Assembly: GCA_002323535.1 (NCBI GenBank)
Contig: DCQT01000033.1
Coordinates: forward strand, 17,953 to 81,952
DNA length: 64,000 bases
DNA from: Bacteriovoracaceae bacterium UBA1511
GTDB lineage: Bacteria > Bdellovibrionota > Bacteriovoracia > Bacteriovoracales > Bacteriovoracaceae
Direction of reading: 5' to 3'
The position numbers were made by a program, and so were the translations under genes. Each line of letters begins with the position of its first letter. The stretch's first letter is position 1. Positions 41,738-51,293 of this stretch are shown here, in pieces. The notes under the pieces are model-generated. The model made no database searches. It saw only the letters and a list, made by a program, of their open reading frames with translations, and was not told the DNA's origin.

Positions 41738-44700
41738 TTACCTCCCACACGCTTTTTGCAATGATTTTATTATTTCTTCATCTGAGAAGAATTTCAATGC
41801 TGGGTTTTCTTTTCGTAGTTTTGAAATTCTTCGACTCATTGATGAACCTTCACCTGCTTCTAAAATCTTTTTAATTTTTATTAAAGCTTTCTCTGCAGTA
41901 GACACGCGAACAGATGTTTTCAATTTTTCTAGCTCACTGGCCAATTCGCTGTTAACAGTTCTTTCAGGATTACTTTCGATTATTTCTTCGATAAGTCTTA
42001 CTTGCGCTTTGATCCTGGATAGTTCTTTTCTATTTGCCTTAATAACCCGATAAGGCAAGGCCATTGCTGAATAGAAGGCACCAGGTATTTTTGCACCAGT
42101 TTGAATAACAGCATCTGAGACCTGCCGAGTTCTCGAAAATGGTTTCAAAAGATCTAGATTGTGCTCGATGATTTCTAAAGCTTTAGGTGCATCTTTGAAA
42201 ATCTCTCTCATTGACTCTAAGGCGATTTTTTCCGTTCCGCCTTCCGCTGCAGCTTTCATCTGTTTGACAAATTTATTTAAATTTTCACCATCAAGCGCTT
42301 CTAAAAATTCCCTTAATGCTTCTTCATTTTCAAACAGTCCCCGAAGAAAACTTCTCTTTGGTCTAAATCCTCTTGTCCACCCAGACCTAAGAGCGTCTAT
42401 TATTTCAGGGTTGTCTGTGAGAAGGTCAAACATTTTTCTTCTTAATGCTTGGTCCTGTATATCCTCAAACCCTAGTTTTCTTATCATCTCCATTCTGTTT
42501 TTTTGGAGCATATATTTTGAAGGATTTTTTAGGAAACTTGTTGGTTTCCCGGACATATTTGAAATCCGTCGAAGATCAGAATCAGTAAACTCTTCTAATT
42601 TAAATAACTCTTTGTATGTTGCTTTTAACTCATTCTTCGCAGCTGATGATGCCGCTTCAATCGCCTCTTTTGACGCATTAGAACCAACTAGTCTAGCAAG
42701 GGTTTTATTTGCTTTTTGAAATTTTCTATAGTGGGCAACTTCTTTTATGTCACCAAGAAAGCCAAGAGCAAATAATGGAACCATTGCCATTTCCATATTT
42801 GAATCTGAAATAGCAGCATCATGTCGCTCATACATCTTAGTTAAGTCATCAATTGAGCAAGATTTATCGCCTTTATACAAGCAAGACAAATAGGACTGAA
42901 GTTCTCTAGTTGTTTGATATCTTTTTCCAAGAGAGCTATATAAATACCAACCAGTACAAATCGCGTCCCCAACAGCTCCAGCAACCTTTGCTGGTGGAGG
43001 GGCCATTGTTAGTGCACCAGCTGCTAAGCACGTTCCCATGACAATTCTCTCCACAACTTTATCAGCATCAAGATCCGCTTGTTCTTTTGCCCTCTCTTTG
43101 TTTAGTAAACAGCTTCGAACCTCCTCTAGACCTGGGTTATCTGATATAAAGTCTTGTCCAACTTTTCCCTCAAGTAATCTAAGAAATTTATTTTGTTCCC
43201 CATCCTGGTCTTCCTCATTTTTACAAAGCTCCTTAAGTTCTTTGTCTAAAGCAGTGTAGTTCTCTTCAAACTCTGATTTTTGACTTATTTCAACACTACT
43301 AAACGGTTTTTCGTAATATCCGCCGAAAATGTTCCCACTATGTCTATATTTTACTTTGCAATTAGCAGGTTCAGCAGTGAAAGATGTACTGAATGGATCT
43401 TTATAAAACTTCACACATGTTTTTTCATCACCAGTTGCAAGTGAAAGTGAAATTGATGGATCCAAATTATTAAGGTCTTCAATACTAATTTCACCTGCAC
43501 TAAACAGACTCGTTTTGCCCTCAGAAGGTTTTAGTCCAACACCTAATGCAGGAAACCTGGTTACAGTCTTCGCAATTGATTCCATTACGAGTCTAAATTC
43601 CTCTATTTCTTGTTTTGCTCGCTCAGCACTAACTTTAAAATCTCGTGTTTGCCTTCCTCCTTCGCTTGAGCACCACTCTCTTAAATTACCTCGGCCAATA
43701 ATCGTTTCACTGTCGTATGTTGGAATCGCTAATTGATCGGAGGGAAATTCGCTAGTATATCGGTCAACGGGAAGGCATATCGCGTATTTTCCTATACCTG
43801 TTATTAAGGTCTCAGCAATTGTTTGTCCTGTCTTAAGTAACCCTGGTTTAAATTTTTCATATTTTTTGTAAAGTTTGTGTGCTCTTTTGATCTGAGCTTG
43901 AAATGATTCCTTAATCTCTTTTAATTCTGTAGTGCTTAATTTTTCAGGTCGCTTGATACCAAGCTTTTTGCATTGGAACTTTTTATCTCTTGGCGCTTCT
44001 GAATAAAACTTGGAATCAAGGTTTGGACAATTTTCATTATTTGTTTTTAATCTGATAGAGATTGTTTTTAATGAACTCCCTTCAATCGTGTATAGATTAT
44101 TTTTGTACTTTTTAATCTTTTTTATATAGTTTTCGTCATTAATTCTAGGTGTTAGTGATTTATTATTGATGACAGATCGACAGATCGCTTTGACTTTTTC
44201 AATTTTAGTTAAGTGTTTTATTGAGTCTTTTATAAAATTCTCTGAGTCGTAAGACTCTGGGTTACTTGCAATTTTCTTAATGACTTTTCCTATCCTTTTT
44301 TGAGCGTAAGGGTTTTTACATCTTCTGTTCTGGCAGTTGTCTGTGATACCACCTGGTTCTGATGTTTGAATGTCACATTTTACCTCGTCTTGTGATTTTG
44401 ACTTTATCGATAACTGTTTTGACCTAGAGGTTATACAGTGTCCTTTGTCTTTAGTTACTTTAAAGTCTCTTGGACACCTTCTTATTTTTGGGTGAACTAT
44501 TTGATTATTCCTATTTGTCCGCCCCTCAATTTGTAGAGCTCCACGTCTCGAACCAACAACTTTTAAAAATGCATGTCTTGTTGTTGGTGGTATGACCTGG
44601 TCTAATTTAACTCCCGTGCTTTTGGCCATTGCTAATAATTCTCTTCTGGACAGAGATGTTTGGAGACAGTCCATTCTTTTTTCAGGTAATTTTGTCATGC

Positions 44701-47062
44701 ACACAGCAAATTTTTTCTTAAGTGTGTGATTAACTTTTCTTGTTTCTGGGTCATAAAAACCCTGTTCATGATTTTGTTGTTCGGTAAATTTAATCAAATT
44801 GGAGAATGCTTTATAATTGCTTAATAATCTACATTTAGGATTATTTTTATCATTGTTACATTTTTCTTTGATCTCAGAAATTGCTAAATGAGATTCATAG
44901 GAAAAGCATTGAGTAGCGTATTTAGTAATTAACTCCTCCTCAAACCCAGTTCTTGGTTTTCCCTTGTAATCTTTACTCGCTTGAATTGCCTTAATTCGAT
45001 TTCTTTGACCGATAGGAGCGGTCCTTACAAACTGTGGGAGACTTTTGAATGTAGCAGACTTGAATAGTTCTTGTCTTGCTTGACCACATGACAGCTCACT
45101 TACATCACAAGAGCTCGTCGGCTGCCTTTGGCACATGGCTTCCTCATCCTGCTTAATAAAATCTGAAATCTGTTGCAACGTTTTAGCTGGATAGTAACTA
45201 AGCTTTGGAAATCCTTTTGCACACCTGGTTATGTAACGTTCTTGGTTAAATGTAAGGTCTGTTGACCTAACTCGGCTCATTCTAGACTTTCGATCGCTAT
45301 AAACATCAGACCTTGCTTCCCTTCTCTGTACTTCCGTCTTTTCGGGTGAGTATGCGTCTGTTGCAATTGGATTGTCTTTATTCTCTGTGTACTTAATTAT
45401 AGGATTCAAATTATAACTTTTACAACTTGGATTCTTTTTTAAAGCCTGTGCACTGCTTTGAGTCATCCTATCAGCATAAGAATATTGAAACGGTGAAAGG
45501 CTCCTTTGAGCACCTTTTTCTTCAATTGATTTAACTGAAGATATAACTGCTTTTTGAAGTCTGTATTTTTGAAAATCATTCAACTGTGATACTTGAACGC
45601 AAATTTTCTTGGGTAGTTGATCTAGTTTGGAGATGTAGAATTTTGTGAGTTGGGTATTACCTAAACATGACTTAATTTTGGATACTTCTTTTTTTTGTGC
45701 CGGGTGTAGACACTTTTTTTGCTTGTTTGTCTTTGTAATTCTTAGTGTGGATACTTTTGCTCGTTCGCAAAATTTTAAGTCGGGAGAATGCAGTTGCGGT
45801 TTTTCTTTACTTAATGGAGGGATTATCAGAGGTAGGGGGAATTTTGCATCAGACTTAATCTCAATTTGATACTGATCCTTTAGAGATTTAAAAATTATAT
45901 CCTGATAGTAACCGGCCATTTCTGGAAAACCTTTCCCTGGAGTGATAACTATTTTGGGCTTTTCCCCCTGAAGGGTCGATAACTTTATGTATGGTGCTAA
46001 CCTCTGGATAAGTTTATTAAAATATTCGTTCTCCTCCGGGTTCTTGATTCTGCTTCTACCAATAGCTTTTTGCAATACTCCTGCTGCAACCTTCTTAGAG
46101 GCACAGCCCCAAACGCTAAAGCCTGAGCCGTATTCAAAAGGATTTTCCTCTGAGCAAGAATGAGGATCACAAAAACTTTTTGTTTTAAACTTTAAGCCTT
46201 GAAATTCAGAAAATGTGAGGTATCCACATCGGTTCTTAAGAGATTTACCTTTTAATTGTGATAAGTAATCACTCAGGCGAGGGCAGTTACAGTGGTGTTC
46301 ACTTAAACACTGTTCTGCAAATCCTTCTGCAAAAGGGATTCTTATATCCCTATCCCTCCATAAGTCATCCAGTCGACTTGTAACAGATGAGTGTGAATAC
46401 TTAAGCCCCTCTTTTACACCTAATGTTAGAACTTGCTCAGGCACCTTCCTTTTTTTACATCTTAGGACTGTAAATTCTTTTTTTTGAAAAAGCTGAGATT
46501 TGTATATACCTTTGTCGGTTGTTGCTTTTGTGTACCCGTACAGTTTAAGTAGTTTTCTTATTATAACTTCGGGCATGTGGTCAATTTTCGAGTCCAGAAA
46601 TTTTCTTAATTTCTTGAATGATTTCGGGGTGAATATGCTCTCTGTAGATAAAAGTATTTCGCGCTTAAGCCTCAGGTAATTACTTATACTTCTGTGTCCC
46701 TGGTAGCGCGAATTATTTACAATTTCAGAGAAGATTGACTTAAATGGCTTGAGATAATCTTTGACAAGTTTAGTTGAGAGATTTTTAAGTCGTGCTGTTT
46801 TGTTGGCATCATAATCGTTTTTATTTTTAATTACTTTAAATAACTCAATCTTTTCAAAGTCATCATCTTTTTGTTTTTGGGAGCATCTTTTGTAATCAAC
46901 TAATACTCTTCCTCTAAGTATTGATGAGGCGGGTTCTGGCTCTCTTCGTGCTCTTTGGTCGCTCTTGTAGGACTCTATCTGTCGCTTGCAGGAATACTCA
47001 CCTTGAGCGTAAGAGCTTGCAGTTATTAAGCAAATCAATGTAAAAAAGAAGTATCTATTCAA
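41738..47062 (-). CDS. 1774-residue exported protein of unknown function
   Basis: TTG start with a complete signal peptide (about 1-20) directly after it. No known domain recognised across 1774 residues. The first ~1250 residues are Cys-rich and basic, consistent with disulfide-stabilised extracellular structure. A Gly/Ala-rich hydrophobic section occurs at about 1337-1375 (VMGTCLAAGALTMAPPPAKV), and the C-terminal 400 residues are helical and without such Cys density, possibly a separate effector region. The gene is the middle of a three-gene unit with a neprilysin-like protease gene upstream and the ADA-like gene downstream. A predation-related effector or adhesin is possible, unproven. Confidence 0.75.
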   Translation of the reverse strand: MNRYFFFTLICLITASSYAQGEYSCKRQIESYKSDQRARREPEPASSILRGRVLVDYKRCSQKQKDDDFEKIELFKVIKNKNDYDANKTARLKNLSTKLVKDYLKPFKSIFSEIVNNSRYQGHRSISNYLRLKREILLSTESIFTPKSFKKLRKFLDSKIDHMPEVIIRKLLKLYGYTKATTDKGIYKSQLFQKKEFTVLRCKKRKVPEQVLTLGVKEGLKYSHSSVTSRLDDLWRDRDIRIPFAEGFAEQCLSEHHCNCPRLSDYLSQLKGKSLKNRCGYLTFSEFQGLKFKTKSFCDPHSCSEENPFEYGSGFSVWGCASKKVAAGVLQKAIGRSRIKNPEENEYFNKLIQRLAPYIKLSTLQGEKPKIVITPGKGFPEMAGYYQDIIFKSLKDQYQIEIKSDAKFPLPLIIPPLSKEKPQLHSPDLKFCERAKVSTLRITKTNKQKKCLHPAQKKEVSKIKSCLGNTQLTKFYISKLDQLPKKICVQVSQLNDFQKYRLQKAVISSVKSIEEKGAQRSLSPFQYSYADRMTQSSAQALKKNPSCKSYNLNPIIKYTENKDNPIATDAYSPEKTEVQRREARSDVYSDRKSRMSRVRSTDLTFNQERYITRCAKGFPKLSYYPAKTLQQISDFIKQDEEAMCQRQPTSSCDVSELSCGQARQELFKSATFKSLPQFVRTAPIGQRNRIKAIQASKDYKGKPRTGFEEELITKYATQCFSYESHLAISEIKEKCNNDKNNPKCRLLSNYKAFSNLIKFTEQQNHEQGFYDPETRKVNHTLKKKFAVCMTKLPEKRMDCLQTSLSRRELLAMAKSTGVKLDQVIPPTTRHAFLKVVGSRRGALQIEGRTNRNNQIVHPKIRRCPRDFKVTKDKGHCITSRSKQLSIKSKSQDEVKCDIQTSEPGGITDNCQNRRCKNPYAQKRIGKVIKKIASNPESYDSENFIKDSIKHLTKIEKVKAICRSVINNKSLTPRINDENYIKKIKKYKNNLYTIEGSSLKTISIRLKTNNENCPNLDSKFYSEAPRDKKFQCKKLGIKRPEKLSTTELKEIKESFQAQIKRAHKLYKKYEKFKPGLLKTGQTIAETLITGIGKYAICLPVDRYTSEFPSDQLAIPTYDSETIIGRGNLREWCSSEGGRQTRDFKVSAERAKQEIEEFRLVMESIAKTVTRFPALGVGLKPSEGKTSLFSAGEISIEDLNNLDPSISLSLATGDEKTCVKFYKDPFSTSFTAEPANCKVKYRHSGNIFGGYYEKPFSSVEISQKSEFEENYTALDKELKELCKNEEDQDGEQNKFLRLLEGKVGQDFISDNPGLEEVRSCLLNKERAKEQADLDADKVVERIVMGTCLAAGALTMAPPPAKVAGAVGDAICTGWYLYSSLGKRYQTTRELQSYLSCLYKGDKSCSIDDLTKMYERHDAAISDSNMEMAMVPLFALGFLGDIKEVAHYRKFQKANKTLARLVGSNASKEAIEAASSAAKNELKATYKELFKLEEFTDSDLRRISNMSGKPTSFLKNPSKYMLQKNRMEMIRKLGFEDIQDQALRRKMFDLLTDNPEIIDALRSGWTRGFRPKRSFLRGLFENEEALREFLEALDGENLNKFVKQMKAAAEGGTEKIALESMREIFKDAPKALEIIEHNLDLLKPFSRTRQVSDAVIQTGAKIPGAFYSAMALPYRVIKANRKELSRIKAQVRLIEEIIESNPERTVNSELASELEKLKTSVRVSTAEKALIKIKKILEAGEGSSMSRRISKLRKENPALKFFSDEEIIKSLQKACGR

Positions 47063-47070
47063 TAGATACT
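47050..47070. promoter_or_regulatory. 21-bp perfect palindrome over the TTG start
   Basis: AGTATCTATT-C-AATAGATACT (plus strand): two perfect 10-base arms around one central base. The TTG start of the 1774-residue gene (47062-47060 on the minus strand) lies at the centre. In RNA it would form an 8-bp stem with the start codon in the loop; in DNA it could be a dimeric operator. Confidence 0.6.
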
Positions 47071-47094
47071 CTTCGGTAGAAGAAGGGTAATTAA

Positions 47095-48393
47095 TTAGGG
47101 ATTTGGAAACCTCAATAATTTAGGCTTATGCTCACTACAGCTATATAGATTTTGTTTACGGTAAAACTTTTTACACCCAAACATTTTAAATATTCCTGGT
47201 TCCCTTAATAAAATTTCATTTAGTCTAAAACTCCCAGAGGGATGAACCCCGTCATCTTTAGTGCCGCATAGTATTTTGTAAGAGGAGGTGAGTAATCTAA
47301 GTTTTTTCATTTTGCTATAGCTTCTATTTTCAAGCTCGCGTGAGATAGAATCAGCGGCGAAAATGTCGGCCATAATTTCGTCTTTGTAGTCGATAAGGAT
47401 TCCTTTTGTTAACCATGACCCTGGATAATGATTGGCCATACAAAGTATTGTTTCAGACGCTCTTTTTGGAGAAATCACCATATGTTTTTCATGGCCAAAA
47501 AGATGTCCTAATTCATGAGTGATGACCATTAACATTTTAAAAAATATCTCATCTCTGTGGTCTTCAATATTTTCTTTGTTGTATATTTCGGCCATGAAAC
47601 TTGGACAAAAAGTAACAGGGATATTGTGAGGAAGTTCACTTAATTTTTGACCTGGCACGAATGCACTTCCAAAAACTCCATAATACGTGCAGTTTCGAAT
47701 AAAGCCATCTCTTGCAAAGTCATAACTGTCTTTAAACCTTGCTTCTGCTTTTGGGTTCAAACTAAAAAGCGGTTTGATGCGGTTTAAAAGTTCTAAGGCA
47801 CTTTTAATTTTTTCTTCTTTTTGTTTTCCACTATATTGTTTTGATAAATGGTTTTTTATACTTGTTGAAAATGTTTCAATTGATGAGTTGAAAATATCTT
47901 CTAAAAGATCTTCTTTTGGTTCTATAATATCACTAAGGTGTTGTTGTTGTCGTTGATAGTACTCAGCAAATAGGTTTTCTTTTAGCTTAATTACTTGCTC
48001 TTCTTTTTCAAGATATTTATTTAAAACTGTATCTAGTTTAGAGTTGATTTCACCCCATCCACAAGTTTTAGGTATCTCTTCTTGTGATCCACATCTGTTG
48101 AACATTTTTATATCAAAATCAAAAAATTGGCTTGTATCTAATTCATTTATTCCGTGAATTTTGAAGAGATCAACACTACTTTCGATTGTCTCGTAAAAGG
48201 GCTTTAGTGCAATCCTTCTTATACTTTTTTGATTGCTTTTGAAGTTTTTTGAGTCGCAAATAACACTTGTTGGGTTTTTACAAAATTTTTCAAAAATAGG
48301 ATCTTCTAATTCTTTACTAGACTGACAGCTCTCGCTTCTCAAGGCCGCATTTATTAGTAGCGTGCTTAATATTAAAATTAATTTTGTTTTCAT
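47095..48393 (-). CDS. Secreted neprilysin (M13)-like zinc protease
   Basis: 432 residues. Signal peptide about 1-19. Zinc motif HELGH at 293-297 (His293, Glu294, His297) in ITHELGHLFGHE, and the M13-type third-ligand motif ExxxD with Glu339 and Asp343 in KDEIMADIF. The C-terminal HPSGSFRLNEILLREP...FGC resembles the M13 RVNGxLxNxPEF...FxC ending. The order and spacing fit a compact gluzincin related to neprilysin rather than M48. It is upstream of the giant gene with 32 bases between, so is probably the first gene of that unit. Confidence 0.75.
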   Translation of the reverse strand: MKTKLILILSTLLINAALRSESCQSSKELEDPIFEKFCKNPTSVICDSKNFKSNQKSIRRIALKPFYETIESSVDLFKIHGINELDTSQFFDFDIKMFNRCGSQEEIPKTCGWGEINSKLDTVLNKYLEKEEQVIKLKENLFAEYYQRQQQHLSDIIEPKEDLLEDIFNSSIETFSTSIKNHLSKQYSGKQKEEKIKSALELLNRIKPLFSLNPKAEARFKDSYDFARDGFIRNCTYYGVFGSAFVPGQKLSELPHNIPVTFCPSFMAEIYNKENIEDHRDEIFFKMLMVITHELGHLFGHEKHMVISPKRASETILCMANHYPGSWLTKGILIDYKDEIMADIFAADSISRELENRSYSKMKKLRLLTSSYKILCGTKDDGVHPSGSFRLNEILLREPGIFKMFGCKKFYRKQNLYSCSEHKPKLLRFPNP

Positions 48394-48515
48394 TCTTGAT
48401 CCCCTCTTTAGTTATTGGGGCAAGAATGAATCCAAAACTTTGTTTTAAAGTTTAGTGCTTTAAACATTTTCATCTGTCTAATTTTTAGACGATGCAGTTT
48501 TTAACTTTTATATTT

Positions 48516-49403
48516 TTAGAAGTGCCAGGGGAATTGATCAAATTTCTTCTCTCTTTTTTCAAGAAAAGACGTTCTCCCTTCCTCTGCCTCAGGTGTTCCA
48601 TAAGCAAGTCTTGTCGCTTCTCCCGCAAAAACCTGTTGGCCCACAAGTCCATCATCAATTAAGTTAAATCCAAACTTAAGCATTCTCATCGCTGTAGGTG
48701 ACTTTTTCATCATTTCACGTGCCCAGTTTACAGCTTCTTTTTCTAAGTCTTTGTGTGGAATAACGGCATTGGCCATTCCCATCTCAAATGCTTCTTGCGC
48801 AGAGTAATTTTTACCCAAAAAGAATATTTCTCGCGCGCGTTTTTGTCCTACTTGTCTCGCTAGATATGCACTTCCATAGCCACTGTCAAAGCTCGCCACA
48901 TCTGGGTCAGTTTGTTTAAAAATTGCATGCTCTTTTGAAGCCAAGGTTAAGTCACAAACAACATGAAGACTGTGGCCACCGCCAACGGCCCAGCCTGGAA
49001 CAACGGCCATAACAACTTTAGGCATGAAGCGAATTAAGCGTTGAACTTCTAAAATATGTAGTCTTCCCAGTGAATGATCAGGTTTTCCGTCTTCATATTG
49101 ATAGCCATCTTTTCCTCGAATTCGTTGATCGCCGCCTGAACAAAATGCCCAGCCTCCATCTTTTTCGCTCGGGCCATTTCCGGTGAGCATAACGACACCT
49201 ACATCCGTCCACATCCTCGCGTGATCTAGGGCGCGATAGAGCTCATCTACTGTTTGTGGCCTAAAGGCATTTCTACATTCAGGTCGATTGAAAGCAATTC
49301 TGACCAATCCGAGATCTTTATGACGATGGTATGTGATGTCGTTGAAGTCAAACTCATCAACGTCAGACCATTCAGATTCATTAAAAATTGGGGATATACT
49401 CAT
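48516..49403 (-). CDS. menB: 1,4-Dihydroxy-2-naphthoyl-CoA synthase
   Basis: Crotonase-superfamily enzyme that closes the naphthoquinone ring in menaquinone biosynthesis. Motifs: CRNAFRPQTVDEL, FCSGGDQRIRG, VVPGWAVGGGHSLHVVCDLT (oxyanion hole), and QTDPDVASFDSGYG with the conserved Asp and Gly-rich loop typical of MenB. Start at 49403 is preferred: GGAG lies six bases upstream, while the alternative ATG (49415) and TTG (49418) overlap it. No other men genes are in the window. Menaquinone use agrees with an anaerobically capable or microaerobic respiratory chain. Confidence 0.93.
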   Translation of the reverse strand: MSISPIFNESEWSDVDEFDFNDITYHRHKDLGLVRIAFNRPECRNAFRPQTVDELYRALDHARMWTDVGVVMLTGNGPSEKDGGWAFCSGGDQRIRGKDGYQYEDGKPDHSLGRLHILEVQRLIRFMPKVVMAVVPGWAVGGGHSLHVVCDLTLASKEHAIFKQTDPDVASFDSGYGSAYLARQVGQKRAREIFFLGKNYSAQEAFEMGMANAVIPHKDLEKEAVNWAREMMKKSPTAMRMLKFGFNLIDDGLVGQQVFAGEATRLAYGTPEAEEGRTSFLEKREKKFDQFPWHF

Positions 49404-49474
49404 TACTTTCTCCATCAAACGATATTGTATTTAAAAAATACGAGAGATGTCTGGTTTTAGTCAACTAAGAAGGG

Positions 49475-49503
49475 TGGACTTTTCTCGACAAGAATTCTAT
49501 ACA
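49475..49503 (+). promoter_or_regulatory. Sigma70-type promoter of folE
   Basis: TGGACT, 17-base spacer, TATACA. Transcription would start about 49510, so the in-frame start at 49447 lies upstream of the promoter and the ATG at 49528 is the likely start. Confidence 0.55.
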
Positions 49504-49527
49504 ATAGCGCTTAAAAGCGGGAATATC

Positions 49528-50232
49528 ATGAAATTTGAAACGACATTTAATAATTATTTCGGAAAAGAGTTAGCAAAAACAGACGAGCCAGAGGAAAAGC
49601 TTAAAGAGCTTCTCGCAAGATTGGAAGGCAGGACCTTAGAGCTCAATTCTGCCAGAAAGAAGATGTCGGCCGGTTTTGGACAAGTCCTTCAGGCATTAGC
49701 GGAAGCTTATCCAACACTTGATTTAAATGATCCAAATCTAACTGATACTCCAAACAGAATGGCGAGAGCATTACTTGAAGTTTGCTCAGGACTTGGTGCT
49801 GTTAACTCTGATGCGATTACAACTACCTTTCCTGCCGAAGATTATAACGATGTAATTCTTCTAAAAAATATTGATTTTACATCTTTATGCTCACATCACT
49901 TTTTTCCCTTCTCTGGGGTTGCCCACGTTGGTTATTTACCAGACCCTAAGATTGGATCAAAGGTTCTTGGGCTCTCAAAACTTGCTCGAATCGTGGACAT
50001 TCACTCTCAGAGACCTCAGTTGCAAGAGAGACTCTGTCAAGATGTGATGAAGGCATTAAAAGAAGAGCTGCGTCCTGCTGGTGTTATGGTTGTTGTAGAG
50101 GCTGCCCATGGTTGTCTCAATTGTCGTGGAGCCAAAAAAATTAACGCGTCGATGATGACTAGTAGCGTTTATGGAAAGTTCAAAGAAGATATTAAGCTTC
50201 GAGAAGAATTCCTCGCACTTATTCGTGCTTAA
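49528..50232 (+). CDS. folE: GTP cyclohydrolase I
   Basis: 234 residues from the ATG at 49528, chosen because the visible promoter lies just before it. Converts GTP to dihydroneopterin triphosphate, the first step of folate (or queuosine) synthesis. Zinc ligands Cys121, His124 and Cys196 (CSHH and HGC) are present, along with LCSHHFFPFSGVAHVGYLP, GLSKLARIVDI and the substrate-binding RPQLQERL. N-terminal ~40 residues are an extension not seen in short family members. Converges with a GNAT gene, the two stop codons overlapping by four bases. Confidence 0.94.
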   Translation: MKFETTFNNYFGKELAKTDEPEEKLKELLARLEGRTLELNSARKKMSAGFGQVLQALAEAYPTLDLNDPNLTDTPNRMARALLEVCSGLGAVNSDAITTTFPAEDYNDVILLKNIDFTSLCSHHFFPFSGVAHVGYLPDPKIGSKVLGLSKLARIVDIHSQRPQLQERLCQDVMKALKEELRPAGVMVVVEAAHGCLNCRGAKKINASMMTSSVYGKFKEDIKLREEFLALIRA

Positions 50233-50711
50233 GAGTTCGCAAACTTATCTAGTTTTTCACCATCAAGTCGATAAATGATCCACTCATTTTGAGGCTTTGC
50301 TTCTATTGAATCATAAAAATCGATGCTTGGTTTATTCCAATCGAGGACAACCCATTCCAATCTTCTAAAGTTTCTTTCTTTTGTTATTTGAGCTAGTTGT
50401 TTTAATAAGGCGATGCCAGCCCCTTTTCCCCGGTGCTCTGGAAGAACGAATAGGTCTTCTAGGTGAATTCCCGGTCGCCCTTCAAAGGTTGAGTAAGTAG
50501 GAAAAAATAAAGCAAAACCAACAGGAGTATTGTTTATTTTTGCGAGTAGGCATTCGGCATAAGGTCTTTCACCAAAAAGGTTCTCTTCAAGATCTTTGTC
50601 CGTCATTTTTACTGTGTGAGAGAGTTTTTCATACTCGGCAAGATCAAGGATAAACTTTTTTATATAAGAAAGGTCCTCTTTCTTTGCAAAAGTGACAGAT
50701 AGGTTAATCAT
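50229..50711 (-). CDS. GNAT acetyltransferase, SSAT-like
   Basis: 160 residues, single GNAT domain. The acetyl-CoA loop HRGKGAG lies at 93-99, preceded by LEDLFVLPE; WVVLDWNKPSIDFYDSI is typical of the spermidine/spermine (SSAT) and thialysine acetyltransferase branch. A polyamine or thialysine substrate is therefore plausible, and the speD-speE operon shows that spermidine is made. Specificity is an inference from motif style. Confidence 0.78.
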   Translation of the reverse strand: MINLSVTFAKKEDLSYIKKFILDLAEYEKLSHTVKMTDKDLEENLFGERPYAECLLAKINNTPVGFALFFPTYSTFEGRPGIHLEDLFVLPEHRGKGAGIALLKQLAQITKERNFRRLEWVVLDWNKPSIDFYDSIEAKPQNEWIIYRLDGEKLDKFANS

Positions 50712-50723
50712 TTAAAAATCGCT

Positions 50724-51293
50724 TTATTTAAGGTTATACCTTTCTCTATCACAGATATTTTTTATTTCGTCAGGAATTTTTGAGCTACGAGCACAATCTT
50801 CATAGAATTGAATAATTTTTTGTTGGTGATCAGGTTGCACTTTATAAATTTTTGCCATTTCAACAACAATTGCTCGCGCCATCTCAGGATCCTCTGAGAT
50901 TTCTTCCAAAGCCGCTCCTAAAAATTCAGAGAAGTCCTCATCAGACACCTTTTCTGAGTACTCCTCGAGGTCTTGTTCGTTGTAGTCATCTTCGTCACTT
51001 TCTAGTGTCGTCTCAAGGAGTTCCTCACTGTTCAAAGCGATTTCTTCCTGGTTATTCTCGTCGATATTTTTAGGAACTTGCTCACCAATTTGAATTGATT
51101 CATCTTCCATTGGTACTTCAGACCCTGATTCATGTTCGCTAGAATCTCCAAGTTTTGCATCAAGTTTCTCTTGGAGAGCTTGGGCTCTTTCATCCATCAC
51201 TGGGTTTTCATCCATCAATGGAGTGTTTTTGTTAACAAAGTAAATGCCTAGGGCAAATAATCCAATGAATAATATAGGCGCTACGTATCTCAT
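50724..51293 (-). CDS. Acidic membrane-anchored protein, unknown
   Basis: 189 residues with an N-terminal signal anchor (about 5-18) and a strongly acidic Glu/Asp/Ser-rich region (about 45-115), then a helical C-terminus with a single Cys pair. No domain recognised. Its start overlaps the stop of the DTW gene by four bases, so the two are co-translated. Confidence 0.6.
   Translation of the reverse strand: MRYVAPILFIGLFALGIYFVNKNTPLMDENPVMDERAQALQEKLDAKLGDSSEHESGSEVPMEDESIQIGEQVPKNIDENNQEEIALNSEELLETTLESDEDDYNEQDLEEYSEKVSDEDFSEFLGAALEEISEDPEMARAIVVEMAKIYKVQPDHQQKIIQFYEDCARSSKIPDEIKNICDRERYNLK

Noticed and set aside
42159..42719. 186-codon plus-strand frame inside the giant gene
   Set aside because: Antisense shadow of the 1774-residue gene, no RBS, composition fits the reverse of a helical coding region.
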